NCBI GenBank assembly: GCA_017541465.1
Contig: JAFXYZ010000056.1
Location: 36,686 to 100,685, forward strand
Length of the DNA stretch: 64,000 nt
Direction: 5' to 3'
Source: a bacterium
GTDB lineage: Bacteria; Cyanobacteriota; Vampirovibrionia; Gastranaerophilales; Gastranaerophilaceae
The translations under genes and the position numbers were made by a program. This document shows, piece by piece, positions 1 through 9,122 of this stretch. The notes beneath the pieces were generated by a model. The model saw only the letters and a program-made list of their open reading frames with translations. It was not told the origin of the DNA and made no database searches. Within the stretch, counting starts at the first letter, position 1; every line of letters begins with the position of its first letter.

Positions 1-439
1 CAAACTTGATATAGGGTTTTTCTTCGCCCGATATATCAATTTCGCCCTTATCGGTTACCTTAAAATTCTCAACCCTTATCATTTTATAGTTAATTTTATT
101 GGCAAAATTGGTTATTTTTTCTTCCGCCTTGCCTGTTTCAAAATCCTCCGGTGTCAGGGCATCATTCTTTTTGAGCTTTGCGACAACGAACTTTTGTTTT
201 GTTGTCTTATGCTCGGCAACAACTATCTTATTTCCCCCGACATCAAGGTTTCGATCAAGTTTATACTCTTCATCGACATCGGACAAATCAACTATGCTTT
301 TTGATTTTTCAATAATCTGCTCGCGTGATGAGGAAAAGAAGTTATCTTTGATATAATCAATTACACCAAGATACACAAGCCCAAAGTAAACCAGAATAAC
401 AATTACTATTTTAAGCAGGCAACCAATCCGACCTTTCAT
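1..439 (-). CDS. Hypothetical membrane-anchored protein (3' end outside window)
   Basis: The reading frame opens at an ATG (437-439) preceded by a good AGGAG ribosome site (AAAGGAGTATTA) and stays open to the window edge, giving 146 codons without a stop. Residues 1-30 form a basic start followed by one hydrophobic segment (CLLKIVIVILVYFGLVYLGV), so the protein is probably a single-pass membrane or exported protein. The remainder is charged and soluble-looking, with no motif I recognise. It is divergent from mutS. The C-terminus lies outside the window, so no function is assigned. Confidence 0.75.
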   Translation of the reverse strand, partial: MKGRIGCLLKIVIVILVYFGLVYLGVIDYIKDNFFSSSREQIIEKSKSIVDLSDVDEEYKLDRNLDVGGNKIVVAEHKTTKQKFVVAKLKKNDALTPEDFETGKAEEKITNFANKINYKMIRVENFKVTDKGEIDISGEEKPYIKF

Positions 440-510
440 TAATACTCCTTTATATTTGTTTAATAATATTTGAAATTAACCCTAATTTATACTACACTAA
501 TCTAGTGTCG

Positions 511-606
511 CTTTATGCCGCCTCGTCCTCCGAGCCGTCATAAAGGCTCACCTTTTCTGACGTGCCGCTCACAAAATTCGTTTAAAAAATATTATTACGA
601 ATTTTG
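511..606. repeat. Two hairpins in the mutS 5' region
   Basis: Two inverted repeats lie just upstream of the mutS ATG. The first pairs CTTTATG (511-517) with CATAAAG (539-545), with a nested CTCG/CGAG pair inside. The second pairs CAAAATTCGT (572-581) with ACGAATTTTG (597-606), a perfect 10-bp stem. No T-run follows either one, so they do not look like terminators. They could be a dispersed palindromic element or a structured mRNA leader. The stretch happens to be open in the mutS frame, but it does not resemble MutS protein. Confidence 0.5.
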
Positions 607-628
607 CTCGGACAAATTAAGTATAACT

Positions 629-3202
629 ATGATAAAAAAAGAAATCAATAATTTAAACAGTTTGGATGTAGATATAGATAGTGCCACACCAATGTTCAGG
701 CAATATCTTGAGATAAAGAAAAAAAATCAGGGGTTGATTTTGCTTTATCGCATGGGCGATTTTTACGAAACCTTCTTTGAAGATGCCCTCATTATGTCAA
801 AAGAGCTCAACTTAACCCTGACAGCAAGAGACGGCGGTGACTTAGGGAAAATCCCGATGGCAGGAATCCCCGCTAAATCACTTGATATGTATATTCCAAA
901 GCTCGTTGATAAAAACTACAAAATGGCGGTTTGCGAACAACTTGAAGATCCTGCTCTTGCAAAGGGTTTAGTCAAAAGAGATATTATAAGAACCATTACC
1001 GCAGGAACTATCATAGAATCAAACCTTTTAGAATCCAACAGTAATAACTGGCTCGCTGCAGTTGTATGTGAAAATACTACCTACGGGCTTGCTTATACGG
1101 ACATCACAACAGGCGAATTTAAGGTTACGCAGGGCAGTTTATCGGATATTCTCTCTGAGCTTTCAAGATTAAAGCCTTCTGAAATAATAACACCCGTTAA
1201 AAAACAAAAAATACAGCCCTTTCAGGTCGTTCCCGATGAGATTATCGACCTGCCCGATGAAATTCGGCTCAATTACCCCTGCACAAAAATTTCTTATTCC
1301 GCGTTTGACGAGCAAAAAACAGAGGACAATTTAAAAACGGTCTTTTCCACCTGCTCTCTCGACTCCTTCGGCTACAGAGATTTTAAAATCGGATTTTCCT
1401 GCGCAGGCGCGATTATAGACTATCTTTTTGAAACCCAAAAAGGAAACCTTCCGAAGTTTGATGTTATAAAATCATATTCTTTAACCGATTTTATGGCAAT
1501 AGACTCGGGAACAAGAAGAAACCTTGAGCTCTTAGAAACCAACAGGGATAAAACCAAATACGGAAGTCTCTTTTGGGCAATAGACAAGGTTAAAACCAAT
1601 ATGGGCGCAAGGTTATTGAAAAAATGGATAATGCAGCCCCTGAAGAATGTTGATGAAATAAACAAACGGTTAAATGCGGTTGAAGAGCTTGTCAGTTCTT
1701 CCGTTGTGTTAAGGAACTTAAAACAACAGCTTGAAAGTGTTTCCGATATAGAAAGACTGAGTATAAGGCTCTCAAACGGCTCTGTGAACCCGAGAGATTT
1801 TCTCGCTCTGAGCTCTACTCTTTCCCTTCTTCCCGACTTTTTAAACGTCTTAAACGGACTTGAAGCGGAATTGTTAAAATATGACGGCACAAACACCTCT
1901 GATCTTTTGGAATTTGCCTCAATTATTAACAGAACAATAAAAGAAGATGCCCCGATTACAATTAAAGAGGGCGGAATAATAAAAGACGGCGTAAACAGTG
2001 ACCTCGATTACTACAGAGAACTCTTAACGGGCGGGGAAAACTGGCTCAGGGATTTTGAAGAAAACGAAAAACAAAAAACAGGGATAAAGAACCTTCGTGT
2101 CGGGTACAGCAGGAACTTTGGGTACTTTATTGAGGTCACAAACTCAAACCTTTCGCTGGTTCCCGCGTATTTTGTCCGCCGTCAGACGCTTGTCAATGCT
2201 GAGAGGTTTATTACTGATGAACTCAAAAAGCACGAATCAGATGTTCTTTCGGCACAGTATAAAGTACAGGAGCTTGAGCATAAAATCTTTTCGGATATGA
2301 AGGAGTATTCAAAAGAATACGTTGATAAGATTAAAGATTTGGCGCATTTTCTCTCTCAGGTTGATGTTCTGTGTTCTTTTGCCTCAACAGCAGTTGAATC
2401 GTCTTATGTTAAGCCTGATATTGATAACTCAAACGAGCTCATAATAAGAGACGGACGTCATCCCGTTGTTGAAAAGATACTTCCCATGGGGCAATATGTA
2501 CCGAATAATCTTGATTTAGAAGGAAATACCGAGGATTATAACAAAACTCAGTTTATGATTTTGACAGGTCCTAATATGGCGGGAAAATCAACTTATATGA
2601 GGCAAAATGCCCTCATAATTCTGTTAGCCCAAATCGGTTCTTTCGTTCCTGCGTCTTATGCTAAAATCGGTATTGTGGATAAGATTTTCACAAGAGTCGG
2701 CGCGGTAGATGATTTATCTTTAGGACAATCTACCTTTATGGTGGAAATGAGCGAAACCGCACGTATTATAAATTCTGCAACGGAAAAGAGTTTTATTCTT
2801 CTCGATGAAATAGGGAGAGGAACAAGCACTTATGACGGTGTTGCAATAGCCTGGGCAGTTGCAGAGCATATCGCAACAAAGATTAAAGCCAGAACCATCT
2901 TTGCAACCCATTACCATGAACTCAACGTCATGCCAAATTCTTACAGTCAGATTAAAAATTTCAGAATAACCATTTCAGAAGAAAACGGCAAGATTGAGTT
3001 TTTAAGAAAGGTTGTTGAGGGCTCTGCGAGCAAGAGTTATGGTATTCAGGTAGCCAAAATGGCGGGCTTGCCGAGTTCGGTTATTGAAAAATCAGAGCTT
3101 CTGATGAGAAGAATGCAGAAGGACTTTTCGAAAAACCTCTCTTCCAAAAAGGCAACAACCCCTGTTGCACAAGTGCCTCAGCTCAGTTTATTTACGGAAT
3201 AA
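629..3202 (+). CDS. mutS: DNA mismatch repair ATPase MutS
   Basis: MutS recognises mismatches and small loops and starts methyl-independent or MutL-dependent repair. The 857-residue product begins near the family N-terminus. The mismatch-recognition domain is recognisable (YRMGDFYETFFEDA, with the conserved Phe of the FYE motif), followed by lever/clamp helices. The ATPase has Walker A GPNMAGKST near residue 650, Walker B LLDEIGRGTST near 725 and the ATHYHEL switch after it. I chose ATG 629 because the frame extending upstream to 515 covers hairpins and does not look like MutS sequence. No strong Shine-Dalgarno is visible at 629. A MutS status is relevant here because homopolymer tracts elsewhere in the window would be substrates for it. 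Confidence 0.97.
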   Translation: MIKKEINNLNSLDVDIDSATPMFRQYLEIKKKNQGLILLYRMGDFYETFFEDALIMSKELNLTLTARDGGDLGKIPMAGIPAKSLDMYIPKLVDKNYKMAVCEQLEDPALAKGLVKRDIIRTITAGTIIESNLLESNSNNWLAAVVCENTTYGLAYTDITTGEFKVTQGSLSDILSELSRLKPSEIITPVKKQKIQPFQVVPDEIIDLPDEIRLNYPCTKISYSAFDEQKTEDNLKTVFSTCSLDSFGYRDFKIGFSCAGAIIDYLFETQKGNLPKFDVIKSYSLTDFMAIDSGTRRNLELLETNRDKTKYGSLFWAIDKVKTNMGARLLKKWIMQPLKNVDEINKRLNAVEELVSSSVVLRNLKQQLESVSDIERLSIRLSNGSVNPRDFLALSSTLSLLPDFLNVLNGLEAELLKYDGTNTSDLLEFASIINRTIKEDAPITIKEGGIIKDGVNSDLDYYRELLTGGENWLRDFEENEKQKTGIKNLRVGYSRNFGYFIEVTNSNLSLVPAYFVRRQTLVNAERFITDELKKHESDVLSAQYKVQELEHKIFSDMKEYSKEYVDKIKDLAHFLSQVDVLCSFASTAVESSYVKPDIDNSNELIIRDGRHPVVEKILPMGQYVPNNLDLEGNTEDYNKTQFMILTGPNMAGKSTYMRQNALIILLAQIGSFVPASYAKIGIVDKIFTRVGAVDDLSLGQSTFMVEMSETARIINSATEKSFILLDEIGRGTSTYDGVAIAWAVAEHIATKIKARTIFATHYHELNVMPNSYSQIKNFRITISEENGKIEFLRKVVEGSASKSYGIQVAKMAGLPSSVIEKSELLMRRMQKDFSKNLSSKKATTPVAQVPQLSLFTE

Positions 3203-3208
3203 AAAAAT

Positions 3209-4837
3209 ATGGAAAAATTCAGAAAAAGCGAATATTTTCCTCTTACCTTGCTGGCGCTGGGTTTTGTTTTATTTATCCCCTTCTTTTGGCTTCACCAGGG
3301 AATTTTAACCATTGATACGGGACGAGAACTCTATATTCCTTCAAGAATGCTCTCTGGCGAGCTTTTATACAAAGACATTTTAAATATCTACGGCGCTTTA
3401 GCCTACCAGATTAATGCTCTTTTGTTTGCACTTTTCGGGGAAAGGATAGAAACCCTATACGGCTTCGGGCTTTTAAACTCGTTTTTGATAGTCACGACCG
3501 TATTTTTTATCTCGAGAGAATTTTTTGATAAGACAGTTTCGTTCTTTTTCGCAATCCTGACTATTGCCGTTCCCGTTTTTACCTCCTATCTTTTCAACAC
3601 GAATTTCCCCTATTCTTACTCCTTCGTCTATTCTCTGTCCTCTTTTCTGTTGTCGGTGTTATTTCTGATAGAGTTTGAAAAGACAAAAGACATAAAATTT
3701 TCCTGTCTTTCTTCCCTGTTTATAGGGTTTTCAATAGCTTCAAAACTCGAATTCTCGCTCTTTTTCCTTGTGGTAGCGTATATTTTATTTAAAAACAAAA
3801 CGACAATTAAGCAAACCCTTTTAAATCTTTTCTGTTTCCTCGCTTTTCCCGTTATTTCCTACGGAAGTTTAATGCTTCAGGGTGTTCAGATGTCTGATTT
3901 TATTAACACTTTAGGACTGATAAAGCACCTGAGCGAGAGCGAAAGCTTCAAAATCTTTTATCAGTACGGTTTAACCCCGATGTCGTTTATACTGAGGCTC
4001 GTTTCAGCCGTTATGCTCTCTGTCGGTGCGGTAATTTTACTTATAAGAAATAAAATCAAAACAGAGAAAACCTGGCTCAACCACCTTCTTAATATCGTTT
4101 TTGTTTTAATTCTTTCTGGCTTTTTCTTATTAACCTGGAAAATAGTTTTTAGCGCAATTCCTGTTTTGATTTTAATCTTAACCCTGATATTTTTTGGGAA
4201 AAAAGACACAAAACAGTTAATTCTTCTTTTGGGTATTATCGCAGGGTGTTTTAAGACAATGTTTTATGTTGATATAGAGCATTTTGGGGCATTTCTTCTT
4301 CCTCTTCTCCTTCTCGGGTTATCCATGTTCGCACAGAACCAAAAGCGACTGATTATTATTACTCTGAGCGCACTCTTTTTGGTCTTTGTCTTTGACGACT
4401 GCTACTGGCTCAGAGAAAAAAACTTTTTAGTCTCAACAAACAAGGGTAATTTTTATACCTTCCAAAAAGAGGGAAAAACCATTAAAAAATTAATGGAATT
4501 TGCACAAAACAACCTCACAAAAGAAGATAAACTTCTTATTCTGCCCGAGGGTGCATTCGTGAATTTTGCACTCTCTCAGCCTTCAAAGAGTCAATTATAC
4601 AGCTTAATTCCCCTCTACGTTGGCATGCTCGGGGAAGAAAACATAATAGAGGAATTAAAGCGTGATTTACCCAAATATATTGTTATTACTTCTCTTGACA
4701 CAATTGAATTTGGGGCAAACAACTTCTGCGGTGATTACGCAAAAGAGGTTTGCGGATATTTAAGCGAAAATTATTCCTTCAATTCGTCAATAGACGAAAC
4801 AAGCTACAAGATGAATATTTATGAAAGAAACGAATAA
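3209..4837 (+). CDS. Polytopic membrane protein, putative GT-C (family 39-like) glycosyltransferase
   Basis: The 542-residue protein has roughly ten or more hydrophobic segments and a non-hydrophobic C-terminal region of about 130 residues. After the first membrane segment comes an acidic loop with IDTGRELYIPSRML followed by GELLYKDI. This resembles the first-loop acidic motif of lipid-linked-sugar transferases of the PMT/ArnT type (GT-C fold). No closer family is recognised. It starts 6 bases after mutS and its end runs up to rimO, so it is probably co-transcribed with them, though no functional link is obvious. Function is inferred from topology and one loop only; an O-antigen or lipid glycosylation role is possible given waaA and the sugar-nucleotide genes elsewhere in the window. 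Confidence 0.6.
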   Translation: MEKFRKSEYFPLTLLALGFVLFIPFFWLHQGILTIDTGRELYIPSRMLSGELLYKDILNIYGALAYQINALLFALFGERIETLYGFGLLNSFLIVTTVFFISREFFDKTVSFFFAILTIAVPVFTSYLFNTNFPYSYSFVYSLSSFLLSVLFLIEFEKTKDIKFSCLSSLFIGFSIASKLEFSLFFLVVAYILFKNKTTIKQTLLNLFCFLAFPVISYGSLMLQGVQMSDFINTLGLIKHLSESESFKIFYQYGLTPMSFILRLVSAVMLSVGAVILLIRNKIKTEKTWLNHLLNIVFVLILSGFFLLTWKIVFSAIPVLILILTLIFFGKKDTKQLILLLGIIAGCFKTMFYVDIEHFGAFLLPLLLLGLSMFAQNQKRLIIITLSALFLVFVFDDCYWLREKNFLVSTNKGNFYTFQKEGKTIKKLMEFAQNNLTKEDKLLILPEGAFVNFALSQPSKSQLYSLIPLYVGMLGEENIIEELKRDLPKYIVITSLDTIEFGANNFCGDYAKEVCGYLSENYSFNSSIDETSYKMNIYERNE

Positions 4838-4838
4838 G

Positions 4839-6134
4839 ATGAAAAAGATAGCATTAGTAAACCACGGGTGCGCAAAAAACCTTGTCGATTCAGAGCTTAT
4901 GCTCGGTATCTTAGCCAAAAACGGTTATAAAATAACCCTCGACGAAAGAGAGTCCGATATTGTTATTGTCAACACCTGCTCTTTTATTCACGACGCAGAA
5001 AAAGAATCGGTTGCTTCTATATTAAATCTTATCAACGAAGGGAAAAAAGTTATTATTGCAGGGTGTCTGATTCAGAAATACCGGGATGAAATGAAAAAAC
5101 TCTTTCCTGAAGCCGCCGGGTTTGTCGGCACTTCCGATTTTAACAAAATTGCTGAAATCATCAAACAAATTGATAAAACGCCCTATGAAGTCAGTTCAAC
5201 ACCTCTTTACTGTTACCCTGAAGATGTCGAAAGACAGCAAATCACAATCGGGGCAAGCTCTTACCTCAAAATAGCGGAAGGCTGCAATTATTCCTGCGGA
5301 TACTGTGTTATTCCGAAACTAAGAGGGAAATATACATCAAGACCGATAGAAAAAATCGTTGAGGAAGCAAAACATCTTGTTAAAAAGGGGGTAAGCGAAA
5401 TTGTCTTAATCGCCCAGGACACAACGATGTACGGGGTTGATATTTACGGAGAACCGAAACTACCGGAATTAATAGAAGAGCTGAACAAAATAGAAGATTT
5501 AACCTGGCTCAGAATAATGTACACTTACCCTACGGGCTTAACCGATAAACTCCTAAAAACAATGGCAAAATGCGAAAAGGTGGTTAAATACATAGACATT
5601 CCGCTTCAGCACAAGAGCAAAAATGTTCTTAAACTAATGAACAGACCGATAAGCGACTATACAAAACTAATCGGAAAAATAAGAAAAATCATGCCCTCTG
5701 CCGCAATAAGAACCACTTTTATCGTGGGCTACCCCGGGGAAACAGAGGAAGATTTTAAAGAGCTATATGATTTTATTGAGAAATCAAGGTTTGACAGGCT
5801 CGGTGTTTTTGAATATTCAAGAGAAAAAGGAACAATTTCATATTCTCTTCCGAACCAGATCCGCGCAAAAATAAAGAAACAGAGAAGAAATACTCTTATG
5901 AAGCTCCAACAGAAGATTTCCCTTGAAATTAACTCTTCTTTAATCGGAAAAGAAATCGAATGTATTGTCGAAAACATCTCGGATGACGGCATAATCACAG
6001 GGCGCACCTATAAGGATGCCCCGGAAGTTGACGGAGTTATCTTTATTAAAAACGATGACACCGCCATGCCGGGCGATGTCATCAAAGTTAAAGTTACGGG
6101 ATGTTCAGCATACGATTTATATTCCGGATGCTAA
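4839..6134 (+). CDS. rimO: Ribosomal protein S12 methylthiotransferase RimO
   Basis: RimO is a radical SAM methylthiotransferase that modifies an Asp of ribosomal protein uS12. The N-terminal domain opens with KIALVNHGCAKNLVDSE, the variant typical of RimO rather than MiaB, and carries further cluster-binding cysteines (VNTCSF, IAGCLI). The radical SAM motif is CNYSCGYC near residue 150. A C-terminal TRAM-like region (about 365-431) ends the 431-residue product, which is family length. ATG 4839 gives the canonical start MKKIALVN; an ATG at 4821 would add six residues and overlap the previous gene. The last 18 bases overlap the convergent metzincin gene. Confidence 0.95.
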   Translation: MKKIALVNHGCAKNLVDSELMLGILAKNGYKITLDERESDIVIVNTCSFIHDAEKESVASILNLINEGKKVIIAGCLIQKYRDEMKKLFPEAAGFVGTSDFNKIAEIIKQIDKTPYEVSSTPLYCYPEDVERQQITIGASSYLKIAEGCNYSCGYCVIPKLRGKYTSRPIEKIVEEAKHLVKKGVSEIVLIAQDTTMYGVDIYGEPKLPELIEELNKIEDLTWLRIMYTYPTGLTDKLLKTMAKCEKVVKYIDIPLQHKSKNVLKLMNRPISDYTKLIGKIRKIMPSAAIRTTFIVGYPGETEEDFKELYDFIEKSRFDRLGVFEYSREKGTISYSLPNQIRAKIKKQRRNTLMKLQQKISLEINSSLIGKEIECIVENISDDGIITGRTYKDAPEVDGVIFIKNDDTAMPGDVIKVKVTGCSAYDLYSGC

Positions 6135-7721
6135 GCCCCAATAAATTTTTCCGACTTTGTATTTGAGAACTCTTCTGTCGTATCTCGCGTCAGGGTTATA
6201 CTTGACTAACTTGACAAGCACTTCTTTTGCCTCATTCATTCTCTTTGTTTTTCTGTAGAGGTCGGCAAGTTTAATAGCGACTTCGGTATCACTAGGTTTT
6301 TGAGTGAAGAGCTCATAGAGTTCTTTTTCCGCATCCGCGTAATTGTCGAGTTTATACTTAATAAACGCATCCAGAACCTTTGTATCGTAATCGTTTTTAA
6401 GTCGTTTCGCTCTGTTGACATAGCTCTGGGCATCATTATATTTTCTCATATTATAATAATTTGCCGCAATATTATAATAAATAACGTGCAGATTATTCAA
6501 ATCTCTCGGAATTAAAGGAAGAGCTTTGAAGAGAATGGTATTTGACTGTTCATATCTTTCGTTCATCGAATATTCGATAGCCAAATCAACCCATTTTGTT
6601 ATATCGTTGCGGTTTGCGTTCAGCTCCTCCATAATTCTTCTGATTTCATACTCTGAATTATGCTTGTAGTCCTTTGTTACGATGTAGTGGTAAATCAAAC
6701 CATCCTGCTCTGCGGCGGGAATTTCGACGTTTATTGTGTCGGGATAGAGTTTATACAGGAGTTTCAGAGTGTTTATGTCTCTGTTTGAAAGTCTTTTTTC
6801 TCTTGCACCCTGGATAACGTTATCAGCTCTGTAGTACATAATATCATTCGGGCTCGGACTGTGTCCCCATATACCCAAAGCATGCCCGACCTCGTGTTTT
6901 ATGATGTTTGCAAATTCACTTTCAAGGAAGAAACGGTTATTGTTGTCCCTTGCCCTTACGTGGATAAGCATTTGTTTTAAATTGTCATTTTTAAGTACGG
7001 GAATTGTGTTTCCGACCTGGTATTTATCGTAGTATTCTTTGACGGAATCAGGAATTGAGTTTGTCAGATAAACAACAATATCCGCAGCATCGGGGTTTTG
7101 GATTTCCTTAAAGGTTACCAGCTCTTTTGAATCAGCCTGCCATTCGCTAAAGGCTTCATAGACCTTATTTTTATAATAGTTAGGTGTCTGTGCGGTATCC
7201 ACAATCGCAAAAGTAAGCGGTTTATAACTGAGATTCCATCTGATAACTCGGTTATTGAATAAGCTGTTTTCAATATAGTTATCGCCTGCTTCTTTTAAGA
7301 TTTTATCCTTCAGAAGCGCAACGTTTTGTCTTGCTATTTCTTCCCCCTCATTGTCCTCGTCATACTGGGAAATATCATACAATTTCTTCTGGTTTGTATA
7401 GTTTGTATCCATTTTCCCCAAGGTCATTGCCTGATATTTAATCAGTTCTTCATCGAAGGGATTAATCAGAGAAAATACGTTAAAAATTCTGAACGCCTGT
7501 TCATAGTTACCGGAATCATAGTCTTTTTTAGCCTTGTCATAAAGCTGGGTAGGCAGAATTGTCTTACAGTAAATAACAAACAGACCGATAATAATTAAAA
7601 TGATGATAAACGCGGTCGAGGGAACATATTTTTTTCGCTCGGGCTCTTTTTCGCGCTCACCTTCATAAAGGTATTCGTTCTCCTGATTGTTATTGTTATT
7701 ATTATTTTGCTCCTGAGTCAT
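6117..7721 (-). CDS. Membrane-anchored metzincin (matrixin-like) protease with TPR region
   Basis: This 534-residue protein has an Asn/Glu-rich cytoplasmic start, one membrane segment (AFIIILIIIGLFVIY, about residues 37-52) and a long extracytoplasmic region. The middle holds a zinc metalloprotease signature, HEVGHALGIWGHS, followed by DIMYY. This is the metzincin HExxHxxGxxH site plus a Met-turn, as in matrixin-like proteases. The C-terminal part has TPR-like helices (NLHVIYYNIAANYYNMRKYNDA, NYADAEKELYEL, TEVAIKLADLYRKTKRMNEA), consistent with partner binding. Only 18 bases separate it from scpB upstream, so it is probably the last gene of the smc-scpA-scpB transcript. Its substrate is unknown; protease activity is inferred from the intact motif. 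Confidence 0.8.
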   Translation of the reverse strand: MTQEQNNNNNNNQENEYLYEGEREKEPERKKYVPSTAFIIILIIIGLFVIYCKTILPTQLYDKAKKDYDSGNYEQAFRIFNVFSLINPFDEELIKYQAMTLGKMDTNYTNQKKLYDISQYDEDNEGEEIARQNVALLKDKILKEAGDNYIENSLFNNRVIRWNLSYKPLTFAIVDTAQTPNYYKNKVYEAFSEWQADSKELVTFKEIQNPDAADIVVYLTNSIPDSVKEYYDKYQVGNTIPVLKNDNLKQMLIHVRARDNNNRFFLESEFANIIKHEVGHALGIWGHSPSPNDIMYYRADNVIQGAREKRLSNRDINTLKLLYKLYPDTINVEIPAAEQDGLIYHYIVTKDYKHNSEYEIRRIMEELNANRNDITKWVDLAIEYSMNERYEQSNTILFKALPLIPRDLNNLHVIYYNIAANYYNMRKYNDAQSYVNRAKRLKNDYDTKVLDAFIKYKLDNYADAEKELYELFTQKPSDTEVAIKLADLYRKTKRMNEAKEVLVKLVKYNPDARYDRRVLKYKVGKIYWGLASGI

Positions 7722-7739
7722 TGTCTGCTCCTTTGCTTT

Positions 7740-8243
7740 TTATTTCTTTAAATCTTCATCTTTTTCAAGATACTTCGCAAGAATTTTTGTATCACCCTTT
7801 AATTTAAAATACTCTCTGAATTTAGGGGTTGTTTTAATATTATACGACTTGCCGTTTGAATCCTTCTTCCTTACAACAAGCCCTTTTTCGATTAGCTCCT
7901 GAACATGTTCATAGGCGCTCGAGCCTCTCATATCTTTTAACAAGGTCTGTCTTATGGGTTCTTTTATTGCTATTACCGTTAAAGTCTTTAAAACCGCAGG
8001 GGAAATATCAAGAGGGCAGAGCTTTTCAACAATATCAAAATATTCCTGCTTAACCTGAAGAATATATCCGTCCTCATCGTTGATTTCAAGTGCACCGTCA
8101 CGGGAAGCATAGTCCATAATGAGCTCGAGCATGGCATTTTCTACATCTTCTTTATCTTCATCAAGAATTTGTGCAATGTCTTTAATATCCATTGCATCCG
8201 CCGTTACAAATAAAACTGCTTCTATTCTTGATTTTAACTCCAT
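7740..8243 (-). CDS. scpB: Segregation and condensation protein B
   Basis: ScpB is the winged-helix (kite) subunit of the SMC-ScpAB condensin, which compacts and segregates chromosomes. The 167-residue product begins MELKSRIEAVLFVTADAMDI, the usual ScpB start. It has a first winged helix, then the conserved TLTVIAIKEPIRQTLLKDMRG segment and a second winged helix (VQELIEKGLVVRKKD). It lies 9 bases after scpA in the order smc-scpA-scpB, so the whole complex is encoded together. It is slightly shorter than many homologues. Confidence 0.93.
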   Translation of the reverse strand: MELKSRIEAVLFVTADAMDIKDIAQILDEDKEDVENAMLELIMDYASRDGALEINDEDGYILQVKQEYFDIVEKLCPLDISPAVLKTLTVIAIKEPIRQTLLKDMRGSSAYEHVQELIEKGLVVRKKDSNGKSYNIKTTPKFREYFKLKGDTKILAKYLEKDEDLKK

Positions 8244-8252
8244 GTTTTCCTT

Positions 8253-9122
8253 CTACGCGCTCAATTCTTCTTTGTTTTCTTCCTTCGGCTTATCTTTAAC
8301 AACATATATATCAGAATAAAATTCCTCCTGCTCTAAGGAATAATCTGATTCGGCGGAAAGAAACAACATCGCAACAAAAGCCGTTATCTCATCAAGCCCT
8401 AAAAGTGTCAGGGTGCGAAGTTCAACCTTTTCTTCCGTTTCAAAAATCTTATTCAGATTAGCCTCAAGTATTTTAACCGAAGTTTCAATGTATTCCTCGT
8501 GAGCAATATTGATAATATCCTCAGAGGTCATTCTTGCATAAGAGCGGACTCTGTTATGAGCGCGCTCAAGCTGGTTTTTCAGAGCCTGCTTTTTATCAAG
8601 TTCTTCATAAAATTCCAGCTGGCGGATAAGGTCTTTCAGGGTTACTATCCTGTTTCTGTTGAGTTTAATACTTCTTTTGCGCTCTAAGATGTCATCCATA
8701 TAGTTTTTATCAAAGGTTATGGCATCCTCATCATATAAATCTTCGTTAAACCTTGAATCATCGTCATCATCATACTCTGCGCTGCCTTCGGTTTGTTCAA
8801 ACTGCATAGGCTCAAGCCCTACGAGAATATTCGATTTCATTTTAAGCAAAATCGCAAGATATAAAATTGTTTTTCCGCTCAGTTTAAGATTATTGCTCTT
8901 GCTCTGCGCAACATGGAGCATAAATTTATCTGCAATATCAACAATATCAATATTCCAGGGATCGATTTTTCCCTGCCTTGCCATTGAGTAAAGAAGTTCG
9001 ATACCGTCAAGCTCCTCTTGAGGAGTATCTCCCGAATAATCAGAGTAGTCCTCTACCCCAAGAACCGACATCGTTTCTGAGGGCTCTCCCTCCATATAGA
9101 AGCTGTCCTGCGGATTTATCAT
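8253..9122 (-). CDS. scpA: Segregation and condensation protein A (kleisin)
   Basis: ScpA is the kleisin that bridges the SMC head domains and binds ScpB. The 289-residue product has the N-terminal kleisin signature ELDGIELLYSMARQGKIDPWNIDI followed by FMLHV, an acidic linker around residues 110-140 (EYDDDDDSRFNEDLYDEDA) and a C-terminal winged helix (RTLTLLGLDEITAFVAMLFL). Its ATG overlaps the smc stop by four bases (ATGA), which indicates translational coupling. The first 30 residues, before the kleisin core, look poorly conserved. Confidence 0.93.
   Translation of the reverse strand: MINPQDSFYMEGEPSETMSVLGVEDYSDYSGDTPQEELDGIELLYSMARQGKIDPWNIDIVDIADKFMLHVAQSKSNNLKLSGKTILYLAILLKMKSNILVGLEPMQFEQTEGSAEYDDDDDSRFNEDLYDEDAITFDKNYMDDILERKRSIKLNRNRIVTLKDLIRQLEFYEELDKKQALKNQLERAHNRVRSYARMTSEDIINIAHEEYIETSVKILEANLNKIFETEEKVELRTLTLLGLDEITAFVAMLFLSAESDYSLEQEEFYSDIYVVKDKPKEENKEELSA

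Noticed and set aside
515..628. N-terminal extension of MutS
   Set aside because: The frame is open but covers two hairpins and its product (Pro/Arg-rich) does not resemble MutS; ATG 629 gives the family start.
1420..1896. 158-codon minus-strand frame within mutS
   Set aside because: Antisense to conserved MutS codons, with no ribosome site or family resemblance.
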